This document shows, piece by piece, positions 8,305-16,430 of a stretch of 64,000 nucleotides of DNA. The DNA lies in assembly GCF_050942425.1 (NCBI RefSeq), contig NZ_CP192063.1, positions 5,828,001 through 5,892,000 on the forward strand, read 5' to 3'. The notes beneath the pieces are model-generated. The model searched no databases. It was not told the DNA's origin and saw nothing but the letters and a program-made list of their open reading frames with translations. This DNA is from Actinoallomurus sp050942425 (GTDB lineage Bacteria; Actinomycetota; Actinomycetes; Streptosporangiales; Streptosporangiaceae). A program made the position numbers and the translations under genes. Each line of letters begins with the position of its first letter. The first letter of the stretch is position 1.

Positions 8305-8346
8305 CCTCCACGCTCCAATCGCGATCGGAGATGCCGGACCAAGGAG

Positions 8347-8377
8347 TTGATCTAGAGCCGACTCTAGCTCCTAAGGT
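8347..8377 (+). promoter_or_regulatory. MerR-type promoter with 19-bp spacer
   Basis: A -35 TTGATC (8347-8352) and -10 TAAGGT (8372-8377) are separated by 19 bp, which is over-long for sigma-70 and the hallmark of MerR-activated promoters. The spacer holds the perfect dyad CTAGAG-CCGA-CTCTAG (8352-8367) flanked by AGGAG/CTCCT. It lies about 95 bp upstream of the aldo/keto reductase start. No MerR gene is adjacent, so the activator would act in trans. Confidence 0.7.
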
Positions 8378-8475
8378 ACGGGCGGAGCCGGGCCGCCTGC
8401 CGGATCGAGGCTGCCGACGGCTTCGCGATCACCGACGTGATCGCCCTCCCGTACCACCGACAAGGAGCAACGACC

Positions 8476-9525
8476 GTGCGCTACCGCGTTCTCGGCGGCA
8501 CCGGCATCGAGGTGAGCGTCCACTGCCTGGGCGCCATGATGTTCGGAGCCGTCGGCAACCCCGACCACGACGAGTGCGCCCGCATCATCCACGCGGCCCT
8601 CGACCAGGGGATCAACTTCGTCGACACCGCCGACATGTACTCCGCGGGGGAGTCGGAGGAGATCGTGGGCAAGGCCCTGAAGGGCCGCCGTGACGACGTC
8701 GTGCTGGCCACCAAGGTGCACTTCCCGATGGGCGAGGGACGCAACCGGGGCGGCAACTCACGACGCTGGATCATCAAGGAGGTCGAGGAGAGCCTGCGGC
8801 GGCTCCAGACCGACTGGATCGATCTGTACCAGATCCACCGTCCCGACCACACCACCGACGTCGAGGAGACGCTCTCCGCGCTGAGCGACCTGGTGCACCA
8901 GGGCAAGATCCGCGCCTTCGGATGTTCCACCTTCCCCGCCGAGGAGATCGTCGAGGCCCACCACGTCGCCGAGCGCCGCGGCCTGCTGCGTTTCCGCAGC
9001 GAGCAGCCGCCGTACTCGCTCCTGGCCCGGGGGATCGAGGCTTCGGTGCTCCCGACCTGCCGCCGTCTGGGCATGGGCGTCCTGACCTGGAGCCCGCTCG
9101 CGTCGGGATTCCTGACCGGCAGGTACCGCAAGGGCCGGCCCGTCGACCTGGCCACCGGCCGCGCCTCCCTCATGCCGGGACGCTTCGATCCCGCGCTGCC
9201 GGAGAACGCGAGGAAGTACGAGGCCGTCGAAGCGCTCGTCGAGCTGGCCGCCGACCTCGGCTGCTCACTGCCCGCGCTGGCGACGGCCTTCCCGGTGGCG
9301 CATCCCGCGGTGACCTCTGTCATCATCGGCCCGCGGACCATGGAGCAGCTGGAGGAGACGCTGAAGGGCGCCTCGCTCACCCTCGACGACGCGGCCCTCG
9401 ACCGGATCGACGAGATCACGCCTCCCGGGACCGACCTGTACCGCGCGGACGGCGCCTGGCAGCCGCGCACACTGACCGACACCTCCGTACGGCGCCGCCC
9501 CCTCACCGACCGCGCCGCCGGCTGA
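8476..9525 (+). CDS. Aldo/keto reductase
   Basis: A 349-residue (beta/alpha)8 NADPH-dependent reductase. The catalytic Asp and Tyr lie in DTADMYSAGESEEI (about residues 51-64), the Lys in LATKVHF and the His in YQIHRPD, and the cofactor-binding end is SVIIGPRTMEQLEETLKG. It belongs to the AKR branch with general carbonyl or quinone detoxification activity. The GTG at 8476 follows the AAGGAG ribosome site by 9 nt; a GTG 39 bp upstream is rejected because it has no such site or homology. Control is probably by the MerR-type promoter at 8347. Confidence 0.93.
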   Translation: MRYRVLGGTGIEVSVHCLGAMMFGAVGNPDHDECARIIHAALDQGINFVDTADMYSAGESEEIVGKALKGRRDDVVLATKVHFPMGEGRNRGGNSRRWIIKEVEESLRRLQTDWIDLYQIHRPDHTTDVEETLSALSDLVHQGKIRAFGCSTFPAEEIVEAHHVAERRGLLRFRSEQPPYSLLARGIEASVLPTCRRLGMGVLTWSPLASGFLTGRYRKGRPVDLATGRASLMPGRFDPALPENARKYEAVEALVELAADLGCSLPALATAFPVAHPAVTSVIIGPRTMEQLEETLKGASLTLDDAALDRIDEITPPGTDLYRADGAWQPRTLTDTSVRRRPLTDRAAG

Positions 9526-9544
9526 GCGCCCGAGTTCGGGCACA

Positions 9545-10465
9545 TCAACGTGGTCGGGAGGCCGACGTGGTGAGGTAATCGCCGTGTTCCAGGTCGTCGA
9601 GCAGTGTCGGGTGGGTGGGCGACCAGCCGAGCAGCTCCCGGGTGTGAGAGCCGGAGACGGGCACGTCGATGCCGTAGACGGTGGCCATGAACGGGCTCGG
9701 GAAGTGCGCGGCGGCCTCGTCCGGGGTCAGCGAGACCGTGGGCAGATCGAGGCCCCGGGCGATCGTCTCCGCGATGCTCTTCAAGGTGACGCCGTTTTCG
9801 GCCACTCCGTGCAGCACGCTGCCCGCGGGAGCCTTCTCCAACGCCAGGCGGAACAGGATCGCCGCGTCGAGCCGGTGCACCGCGGGCCACCGGTTGCCGC
9901 CGTCGCCGACGTAAGCCGACACGCCGGTCCGTCGTGCGGTGGCGAGGAGCATGCCGATGAAGCCGTAGTCCCCGGGACCGTGGACGGTGGGAGCGAGCCG
10001 GACCACGCTCGCGCGTACGCCCCGGGCGGCGAAGCCCAGGCAGGCTCGCTCGCCCACGACGCGGAAGGCGGCGATGCCGGCCGTGTCGGGCTCGTCCTTC
10101 TCGGTGCTCTCCCGGCCGGCGGGCATGACCAGCGTGCCCGAGGTGCTGACGAACGGCTTGCCCGTGTGTTCCAGCGGTCGGCCGAGCGTCTCGATCGCGG
10201 TCCGGTCGCGCCGCATCATGTCGTCGAGGTCGGTGAAGTCGCCACCGTAGGCCATGTGCAGGACACCGTCGGCGGCTTCGGCGCCGCTCCGCAGGCTGTC
10301 GAGGTCCTCCAGGGAACCGCGGTGTGGTGTGGCGCCCAGCGACTCCAGCCGAGTGGCGGCGGCATCCGAACGCGCCAGACCGGTGACGGTGTGGCCGGCC
10401 GCGACGAGCTCGGTGACGACGGCGGGGCCGGTCAGGCCGGAACCACCGGTGACGAAGACGTGCAT
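9545..10465 (-). CDS. Extended NAD(P)-dependent epimerase/SDR, cassette 1
   Basis: The 306-residue protein starts with the Rossmann motif MHVFVTGGSGLTG and NADP-type ARSD after strand 2, and is a member of the extended SDR/NAD-dependent epimerase group. The usual YxxxK catalytic pair is not evident: the corresponding stretch reads AAFRVVGERA, so activity may be limited to NADP(H)-dependent reduction of unusual type or ligand sensing. The start at 10465 is fixed by MHVFVTGG. It diverges from the TetR gene at 10590 across an array of palindromes, and a full paralogue of this pair lies at 26237-27782. Confidence 0.9.
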   Translation of the reverse strand: MHVFVTGGSGLTGPAVVTELVAAGHTVTGLARSDAAATRLESLGATPHRGSLEDLDSLRSGAEAADGVLHMAYGGDFTDLDDMMRRDRTAIETLGRPLEHTGKPFVSTSGTLVMPAGRESTEKDEPDTAGIAAFRVVGERACLGFAARGVRASVVRLAPTVHGPGDYGFIGMLLATARRTGVSAYVGDGGNRWPAVHRLDAAILFRLALEKAPAGSVLHGVAENGVTLKSIAETIARGLDLPTVSLTPDEAAAHFPSPFMATVYGIDVPVSGSHTRELLGWSPTHPTLLDDLEHGDYLTTSASRPR

Positions 10466-10484
10466 GAGGCCCTCTCTCAAATAA

Positions 10485-10570
10485 CGCCAGTGACTGGCGC
10501 TAAGTAGCGCCAGTCGCTGACTCTACACGTAGCGCCAGTCACTGGCGCAATGAAATGTCGGTCACTGGCA
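10485..10570. promoter_or_regulatory. Array of four tandem TetR operator-like palindromes
   Basis: Two perfect sites, CGCCAGTGACTGGCG (10485-10499) and GCGCCAGTCACTGGCGC (10532-10548), alternate with two degraded ones centred near 10515 (GCGCCAGTCGCTGAC) and 10563 (GGTCACTGGCA). Centres are 23, 25 and 23 bp apart, close to two helical turns, so dimers would bind on one face. The array fills the divergent promoter between the epimerase and TetR genes and should repress both. Confidence 0.85.
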
Positions 10571-10589
10571 CATCCGGTAGCCTCGGGGC

Positions 10590-11174
10590 GTGCCACGGAG
10601 CGGAGCAGAAGCGCGCCGCCGCCTTCAGCAGGCGGCCCTGGAGCTGTACCGGGAGCGCGGATTCGACCAGACCACCACGGCAGAGATCGCCGCCCGGGCC
10701 GGCGTCAACGAGCGCACGTTCTTCCGGCACTTCCCGGACAAGCGCGAGGTGCTCTTCGACGGCGAAGCCGACCTGCGCGCCGCACTGATGCAGGCGGTGG
10801 CCGAGGCGCCCGATGGCCTGGAGCCGCTCGAGATCCTGCTCTGGGCCTTCCGGAAGGCCGGGCGGATCCTCGAGGACAACCGCCCGTTCTCCGAACCACG
10901 GCTGGAAGTCATCGCCGTGACGCCAGCGCTCCGCGAACGCGAACTGGCCAAGGCCGCGTCGCTCACCGGCGCCGTGGCGGAGGCGCTGCGGCAGCGCGAT
11001 GTCGCCGACCGGCTGGCCGGCCTGGCCGCCCAGACCGGCTGGGCCGCCTTTCACCAAGCGGCGCAAGCCTGGATCGACGACTCCTCGCAGAGCTTGGACG
11101 CACACCTCCTCCAAGCCTTCGACGATCTGCGCGCCCTCTCCGCGACCGTCCCGCCGGCGCGACCCGAAAGCTGA
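10590..11174 (+). CDS. TetR-family repressor, cassette 1
   Basis: This 194-residue regulator has an N-terminal TetR HTH (RRLQQAALELYRERGFDQTT, AEIAARAGVNERTFFRHFPDK) and a helical ligand-binding domain. FFRHFPDKREVLF is shared almost word for word with the regulator at 27204, marking them as paralogues. It starts at GTG 10590, downstream of the fourth palindrome, so it is probably autoregulated and represses the divergent epimerase-like gene. The inducer is not known; the C-terminal domain has no recognisable ligand signature. Confidence 0.93.
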   Translation: MPRSGAEARRRLQQAALELYRERGFDQTTTAEIAARAGVNERTFFRHFPDKREVLFDGEADLRAALMQAVAEAPDGLEPLEILLWAFRKAGRILEDNRPFSEPRLEVIAVTPALRERELAKAASLTGAVAEALRQRDVADRLAGLAAQTGWAAFHQAAQAWIDDSSQSLDAHLLQAFDDLRALSATVPPARPES

Positions 11175-11400
11175 CATCACCCCGCCCGCGGCCACCGATC
11201 GTCACGAGCGAACGGCGACACGAGCGCTCTTCAAGGGCGCCGAAGTCCAGGTGAACGTCCGCGCATCCCTCGCGGCAAAACCAGCGTCGGCGGTGCGATA
11301 CCTCTTCGAGGTTCCATGGGGTTACTTTGCTCTTCCATCATAACCCTCAAGGGGGTATAATTTAACTAACCCCATTCACCCCCCATAGGGAGGACTGGCC
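11175..11400 (+). promoter_or_regulatory. Intergenic region with TATAAT promoter
   Basis: This 226-bp region contains no gene. Near its end it becomes AT-rich and holds a perfect TATAAT (11356-11361) with a weak TTCCAT 17 bp upstream (11333-11338), then GGGAGGA as a ribosome site 5-10 nt before the GTG at 11401. A consensus -10 is rare in this window and suggests strong constitutive transcription of the Clp_N-domain gene. A CCCTCAAGGGGG imperfect repeat precedes the -10. Confidence 0.55.
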
Positions 11401-12144
11401 GTGCCGAAGATCAACGTGTACCTGCCCGACGACCTGGCGGAGGCGGTCAAGGACGCCGGCGTGCCGGTGTCGGCGGTCTGCCAGCGCGCCCTGGAACAGG
11501 CGGTACGGCGCGTCACCGCCATCCGGCAGACCGCACTGAGCGAGCTGTCAGCCGACCACCTGGACGAGCGGCTGCCCGCTTTCACCGCTCGTACCCGAGC
11601 CGTGATCAAGCTGGCCATCGACCGCGCTCTCGCCGACGGCTCCGCGAACGTCGGAACCGGACACCTGCTCGCCGGCATGGTCGCCGAGGGCGGAAATCTG
11701 GCCTTGCACGTCCTCCGGGCCGTGGACATCGACCCCGCCCAGATCCAGCGCGACCTCGAACGGCAGACGGGCACCGAGGAGGGCGGAGCAGAGGACGACT
11801 CGGTGCACTTCAGCACCGCCGCCGCCGGCGCACTCGAACTCGCGGTGACCGAGGCGACGGGGCTCGGGCACAACTACGTCGGTTGCGAGCACCTGCTCCT
11901 GGGCCTGGTGACCGAACCCGACGGCACGGCCGGCCAGGTCCTGCGGGAGCACGGAGCCGAAGCCCGGCTGACCCGGCGTGCCGTGACGGCCGCCCTGGCG
12001 GGCTACGTTCACCTGCGCGCCCAGACCTCCGCCGCCGATCCCGCCCAGGCCCTGGCCACCGTCGTCCAGCAGCAGCTCCAGCCGCTCATCGCACGCATCG
12101 AGCGGCTGGAGGAACGCCTCGGCCCGGTGCCCGAACAGCGGTGA
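11401..12144 (+). CDS. RHH-like N-terminus fused to two Clp N-terminal domains
   Basis: The 247-residue protein begins PKINVYLPDDLAEAVKDAG, which looks like a ribbon-helix-helix DNA-binding segment (residues 1-40), followed by a double Clp_N repeat: TARTRAVIKLAIDRALADG with VGTGHLLAGMV near 75-100, then STAAAGALELAVTEATGLGH with VGCEHLLLGLV near 140-170. There is no AAA+ ATPase domain, so it is not ClpC itself. A C-terminal coiled segment (VVQQQLQPLIARIERLEERL) may mediate oligomerisation. It could be a DNA-binding sensor or an adaptor that meets Clp substrates; the role is inference. The convergent STAND gene lies 270 bp away. Confidence 0.87.
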   Translation: MPKINVYLPDDLAEAVKDAGVPVSAVCQRALEQAVRRVTAIRQTALSELSADHLDERLPAFTARTRAVIKLAIDRALADGSANVGTGHLLAGMVAEGGNLALHVLRAVDIDPAQIQRDLERQTGTEEGGAEDDSVHFSTAAAGALELAVTEATGLGHNYVGCEHLLLGLVTEPDGTAGQVLREHGAEARLTRRAVTAALAGYVHLRAQTSAADPAQALATVVQQQLQPLIARIERLEERLGPVPEQR

Positions 12145-12198
12145 CCGCCGTGGTGCAGCACACCGGGACGGCGGGCCCGCGAGCGGACCGAGGCTCGC

Positions 12199-12294
12199 AT
12201 GCGTGAGTCTGCCGCCCACGTCGTGCTCCGGTACGCGGCCGTGACCGGATTCTGGCTGGTGGTCCTGCTTCCGCTCCTGTCCGGCGCGCGATGA
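12199..12294 (+). CDS. Possible 31-residue single-span membrane peptide
   Basis: A short frame encodes MRESAAHVVLRY followed by a hydrophobic run (AAVTGFWLVVLLPLLSG) ending in AR. It has the form of a small membrane protein with a positively charged flank. It follows the Clp_N-domain gene by 54 bp on the same strand and could be cotranscribed. No clear ribosome site is present, so this is only a candidate. The remaining 120 bp to the STAND gene hold nothing else recognisable. Confidence 0.3.
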   Translation: MRESAAHVVLRYAAVTGFWLVVLLPLLSGAR

Positions 12295-12414
12295 CCCGGC
12301 GGAGCGGAGGCGTTGGTCCGCTGACGGCCGCCTGCCCGGCCGACCGCGACGCGGGCCGCAGGTCGTGATGCGGGGGTGCAGCCCACATACGCCATTCTTG
12401 GCGAATCCCTGACC

Positions 12415-14922
12415 TCAGGGTTGAGGGTCGGAGCCCTCGTAGGTCATGCGGATCAGGACGTCGGCTGTGGCGGGGCCGAGGGCAGCGGTCAGGTGTCGTC
12501 GGAGTTCCTCTTCTGAGGTTTGTCTGCGCAGCTTGATCAGCGCCTTGAGGCTCCGCTCCACGCCGGGCATGTCGTGCGTCATGGCGACCGTCACGGCAAG
12601 GGCATGCTGGCCGGCCGCGGCGCGGATGTCCGCGACGCTCTCGGCAAGTTCGCCCAGCCGCCTGTGGGCGACGCTGGCGCCGAGCCAGAACTCCGTCTCC
12701 CGGGCCCTGGCGAGCCCGCGCTGGTACCAGTCCTCGGCACGTGGCACGTCCTGGCGGCTCGCTGCGGCCTCGCCCATCGTCAGGCAGGCGACGACATCGT
12801 CGGCTACCCGGCCGGCCTGCTGATAGGCGCGGCGTGCCTCACTGCACAGTTCCTCGGCACGCCGGTGGTCGCCCTGCTGGGTAGCGATCACCGCACGCCG
12901 CAGCTGGACCATTGCGGCGCCGTCCTCGTCGCCATTCTCGCGACGGAGCGCCAGGGCATCCTGCAGGAGGTCCTCCGCATCGGTGAATTCGGACGCCGTG
13001 CCCGCCAGCGAGGCGAGTTCCTCAAGGACCTCCGCTCTACCACCGAGGTCGTCGACCCGCTCGAATCCGCGCGTCGCCTCTTCCAGCAGGGTGAAGGCCG
13101 CGTCGTCCCGCAGCTGGGCCGCCATTCGAGCCGCCCTCAGCAGTGAGAATGCCGCCTGCCTGGCATCTCCCTCCCGAGCGAAACCGGCAGCGGCTTCTTC
13201 GTACTTCTTCCGGGCGTGCTCGGGGTCTCTCAGGTCCTCGGCGATCCGGGCTACCTGGAACTGGAAGGTGGCATCCGGCTGACGCATGATGCGCTGATAG
13301 GTGCCGAAGGCGTGGTTGACCGCCTCGACGCTGGAAACGGCCTCCCCTAGGCGGCACCTGACCCGTGCTAGAAGCAGCACGTTGTCCGCGACGAGATGAC
13401 CGATGCCTTCCTGCTGAGCCAGCTCGACGGACCTGTGGTAATAGTCGACCGCCAGTTCCACGTCCCCTCGCTCGCAGGCGACCCAGCCCAGGTGGTGCAG
13501 GGCCTTGGCCAGCGGAATCCGGTCGCCGGGGCCGTCCTCATCAGCGGCGGTTACCGCCTTTTCCAGCCATTCCTTCGCCGCCTCCCACTCTTCGCGAGTC
13601 TGGTGCACCACGCCAAGCCAGAGACAGCCCAGCATGAATGCCTGGCCTTCTTCGCGAAGCCACGTCAGATACTCCTTGAGCAGTTGCTCGGCCTGGTCCG
13701 TCGCGCCACGGCCCAGCAGGACGCGCACCGCCTCTTCAAGGTAGAAAGTCCCGGTGAGGCCGCCGCCGATGTGCCAGTGATGAAGCACTTCGAGCAGCGG
13801 CCGCAGCTTGGCCGCATGGTCGAAGACGCCCTCGGCCCGCCATGACCAATAGCGCATCGCCGCCTGATGTGCGAGGCCAAGAGAGCGTCTGTCAGCGAGC
13901 TCAGGATCGGTCAGCAGCGCCGCGGTGCTGCGGGGCACCGCCCACATCCGCTCGCCACGGCCGGACGGATCCTGGTACCGCTGGATGAGGTCCACCCGTT
14001 CGAGCTGGTCGAGTGCGGTCTCCATACCCTCGGGCAGTACGAGTTCCGGTGCCGAAGCCGCATCGTGTTTTCGGATGAGGTTCCAGGCGGCGGCTCGCTC
14101 GTCCAGCGCGTTGCGGAACACCGCCGTTCCGAGCAGCAGGTCTCCGGAGATCCCTCCGAGAGCGTCGAGCAGTTCATGCAGCAGCGCCGCGGCCGGATCA
14201 GGCGATGCCAGCCGGTCCGCCACCTCCCCGAAGGTCAGATTGCTGGTCCGCAACAGCCTGTCGAGATATTTAAGGGAGTTCGGGTTCCCGTCCAGCAGAT
14301 GCCATGCGCGCTCCTGTTGCTCGCGGTCGAGCAGCGGCATGAGGCCGCGCGCATCATCCATCGGCAGCCCCGACAAGGGCCAGAGTTCCAGCGGCACTTC
14401 GGCCTGACCGGACAACGTAAACGTGTGACGGCTCGTGACGATCAGCCGTTGTCGCCCGTCGAGAGCAGCCCATGAGGCAATGAATTCCGCCAGCGTGGTG
14501 TCCGCGACGGTCCATTCCGCTCCGTCGAGCCGCAGATTCTCCTCAAAGCCGTCCAGCACCAGGACCACAGGGACCCGCTCGACGATGGGCCGCATCGCAC
14601 GTATCCCGGCATCCCAGGTCGCCCCTGGCTCGGCCAGTACCGTAAGTGACCTGTCACGCTGCGCGTCGGACAGCCCGGGAACCGTCGAGAACCTACGAGC
14701 CAGGGTCTGCATGATCTCGTTGGGGCCGTACCCGCCGGTCATCGTAGCGGCCGTCGCCGTCCGGAATTCGGGGGCTCGCAGCAGCTCTGTCACCAGCTCG
14801 GTCTTACCCACACCGACACCGCCATGGAGCAGTACGCTCCGCCCACCCTCGCGCAGGCTCGCGCGCAGTCCGGCGAGTTCGGCCGAACGTCCCCTGAAAC
14901 CACCCGTAACACCCGAGTCCAC
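12415..14922 (-). CDS. STAND-type ATPase with C-terminal TPR array
   Basis: An 835-residue multidomain protein. Residues 1-20 contain FRGRSAELAGL, the usual entry to an NB-ARC/AAA module; Walker A GGVGVGKT is at 34-41 with Lys40, Walker B VVLVLDGFEE at 119-128, and a sensor-like RLIVTSRH near 160. From about residue 350 the sequence is a solenoid of TPR-like helices (for example ALHHLGWVACERGDVELAVDYYHRSVELA). There is no N-terminal effector such as TIR, protease or nuclease, nor a DNA-binding domain. STAND proteins act as ligand-triggered oligomeric switches in signalling or phage defence; the partner is unknown here. A GTG start at 14922 is used. The gene stands alone. Confidence 0.88.
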   Translation of the reverse strand: MDSGVTGGFRGRSAELAGLRASLREGGRSVLLHGGVGVGKTELVTELLRAPEFRTATAATMTGGYGPNEIMQTLARRFSTVPGLSDAQRDRSLTVLAEPGATWDAGIRAMRPIVERVPVVLVLDGFEENLRLDGAEWTVADTTLAEFIASWAALDGRQRLIVTSRHTFTLSGQAEVPLELWPLSGLPMDDARGLMPLLDREQQERAWHLLDGNPNSLKYLDRLLRTSNLTFGEVADRLASPDPAAALLHELLDALGGISGDLLLGTAVFRNALDERAAAWNLIRKHDAASAPELVLPEGMETALDQLERVDLIQRYQDPSGRGERMWAVPRSTAALLTDPELADRRSLGLAHQAAMRYWSWRAEGVFDHAAKLRPLLEVLHHWHIGGGLTGTFYLEEAVRVLLGRGATDQAEQLLKEYLTWLREEGQAFMLGCLWLGVVHQTREEWEAAKEWLEKAVTAADEDGPGDRIPLAKALHHLGWVACERGDVELAVDYYHRSVELAQQEGIGHLVADNVLLLARVRCRLGEAVSSVEAVNHAFGTYQRIMRQPDATFQFQVARIAEDLRDPEHARKKYEEAAAGFAREGDARQAAFSLLRAARMAAQLRDDAAFTLLEEATRGFERVDDLGGRAEVLEELASLAGTASEFTDAEDLLQDALALRRENGDEDGAAMVQLRRAVIATQQGDHRRAEELCSEARRAYQQAGRVADDVVACLTMGEAAASRQDVPRAEDWYQRGLARARETEFWLGASVAHRRLGELAESVADIRAAAGQHALAVTVAMTHDMPGVERSLKALIKLRRQTSEEELRRHLTAALGPATADVLIRMTYEGSDPQP

Positions 14923-14991
14923 GGCTGATCAATCTACCGGCGCGGCACCACCCCGTGATAGGCCGATCAGGCGCTGAGATCCGGCACGCGC

Positions 14992-15183
14992 TCACCACAT
15001 GCGATTAGCCGCCAACTCCGCCACGCCCACGCCACCGAACTCATCAACGCCGGCGTCTCCATCGGAGCCGTACGCCGCTGCCTCGGCCAAGCCTCCACCC
15101 AGACCACCCAGTTCTACGCCGAACTCGACGACGAGATCGACTCAATGTGGGTTTCTGGCGTATGTGGGCTGGAGCTCATGTAG
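14992..15183 (+). pseudogene. Tyrosine recombinase (phage integrase) C-terminal relic
   Basis: The plus strand reads a fragment with QLRHAHATELINAGVS, then VRRCLGQASTQTTQFYAELDDEID and a TAG at 15181. The Arg-His pair, the LGxxxxxTTxxYA signature and the nucleophile Tyr are those of tyrosine recombinases. The first His of HxLRH is Gln and LGH is LGQ, and the catalytic domain upstream is missing because the STAND gene begins there. It is a decayed insertion scar. Its 3' part overlaps the 3' end of the opposing TioE-type gene. Confidence 0.75.
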
Positions 15184-15899
15184 TCGTGCAGGCGGCCGGA
15201 GCCTTCGAGCATCGCGGTCGCCTGCCGGTTGAGCGCGTCCCGGCGTTCGTCGAGTGCCGCGCGCAGGGCCTCGCGGCTTCCCGTACGGCGCAGTCCCTCC
15301 AGGACCGGTCGGATCCGCGGCAGGGGATAGTGGCTCTGGCGCAGGACCGCGATGAGGCGTGCGTCCCGTACGTCGGTGGCCGCGAAGCGGCGGTATCCGG
15401 TGGCCGGGTCGCGGCCTGGCGTGAGCAACCCGGCGGCCTCCCACACTCGCAGCGCGGAGCTGCGCACTCCCAGGCGGGCGGCCACCTCTCCGACGGTCAA
15501 TCCGGCTCGCGGCAAGGTCTCGGTGTCGGGGCCCTGCCGGGTGAGCGCATCGAGGGCCTCGCTCGCCGCCTCCAGGGACAGTCGGCTCTGGTGCAGCGTC
15601 GCGTGTTCGGCGTCGACGAGCGTCAGCGCCCGAGGGAGGTCCTCCGCATGCACCGCACGCATGATCGCCTGCGCGGCACGAGGGCCGTACCCCTTGAGGA
15701 GGGCCCGGTAGGTGACCAGGGCGCTGCGGTGCCGCTCCTCGAATCGGCGGTAACCGGCGGCGGTTCGCGCCGCGGGCGGCAGGATGCCCGCGTCCTCGTA
15801 GTTGCGGATCTGCTGGGTCGAGACGCCTGCGACCCGCGCCAGGTCGACGGGGCGAAGCCGCCTCTCCTCCCGGAGCGCCGATCCTTGTGCCTCATCCAC
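15114..15899 (-). CDS. TioE-type MerR regulator with two HTH domains
   Basis: The 261-residue protein has two MerR HTH modules: RPVDLARVAGVSTQQIRNYEDAGILPPA (about 16-43) and LTVGEVAARLGVRSSALRVWEAAGLL (about 133-158), each followed by GYRRF-type wings. This double arrangement is that of the TioE family, usually found beside antibiotic-resistance or biosynthetic genes. Homology to the paralogue at 37333 ends near HDYM; the last 21 or so residues, rich in serine, are encoded antisense to the integrase relic and look acquired. No partner gene diverges from it at once, so its target is uncertain. Confidence 0.9.
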   Translation of the reverse strand: MDEAQGSALREERRLRPVDLARVAGVSTQQIRNYEDAGILPPAARTAAGYRRFEERHRSALVTYRALLKGYGPRAAQAIMRAVHAEDLPRALTLVDAEHATLHQSRLSLEAASEALDALTRQGPDTETLPRAGLTVGEVAARLGVRSSALRVWEAAGLLTPGRDPATGYRRFAATDVRDARLIAVLRQSHYPLPRIRPVLEGLRRTGSREALRAALDERRDALNRQATAMLEGSGRLHDYMSSSPHTPETHIESISSSSSA

Positions 15900-16039
15900 G
15901 AGTTGAAGGTTAGCGCGCGGCGACCGGTCGACGCTGAGGGAGAAGCCTCAACCACTTTCGGCGGGACACTTGAAAGTAGGGAGACCGGCCGGCCGCGGAC
16001 GCCGCTTCCGGCCGGAGGTCCCTGGATTGACTGAGGGCG

Positions 16040-16234
16040 GTGACCAGCCCGCCGTGGGAGCTTCGCCGGGACTTCGCCGAGCTGACGGTCGCCAACGAGG
16101 TGGACGTCCTGTCCGCGGCTCCCCGCCTGCGGGAGCTGCACGGTCCGGCCCTGCTCGCCCGGTTCGCGGACTGGCGGCCGTTGCTCAGCGCCTCGGCGCG
16201 ACGTGCCGTCCACGACTTCGGCCGTCAGCCGTAA
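16040..16234 (+). CDS. Small hypothetical protein, 64 residues
   Basis: A GTG-started frame encodes VTSPPWELRRDFAELTVA... ending FGRQP. It is Leu/Ala/Arg-rich with predicted helices and has no motif I recognise. Codon use matches neighbouring genes. It may be a real small protein or the tail of a lost gene; the surrounding 15.9-16.4 kb stretch has other fragmentary frames, which favours decay. Confidence 0.3.
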   Translation: MTSPPWELRRDFAELTVANEVDVLSAAPRLRELHGPALLARFADWRPLLSASARRAVHDFGRQP

Positions 16235-16244
16235 CGTGTAGGCG

Positions 16245-16430
16245 ATGCTGAACGCTGAACTACATCACCCGCAGCCATACCGGAAAGCCGGTCAAGTCGT
16301 CCACGGCGCGGCCCGGCAGGTCGCGACCCGGCTCGGCATCTCTCGCGCCTCCGCCTACGACTACCTCGCCGAAGCCCGAGCCGCGTCCTCACCCGACGGC
16401 ACCGCCCCTCCCCAGAAGGCTGAAGGATGA
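16245..16430 (+). CDS. Small HTH-containing frame upstream of the dehydratase
   Basis: This 61-residue frame contains ARQVATRLGISRASAYDYLAEA, a clear helix-turn-helix pattern as seen in recombinases and simple regulators. Its stop overlaps the ATG of the dehydratase gene (ATGA, 16427-16430), the geometry of a translationally coupled pair. It could be a small regulator or leader of that gene, or a fragment of a larger HTH protein, since no other domain is present. No good ribosome site precedes its ATG. Confidence 0.35.
   Translation: MLNAELHHPQPYRKAGQVVHGAARQVATRLGISRASAYDYLAEARAASSPDGTAPPQKAEG

Noticed and set aside
12407..12420. CCCTGACCTCAGGG dyad at the end of the STAND gene as a terminator.
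   Set aside because: Only 6-bp arms with a 2-nt centre, too small to call with confidence.
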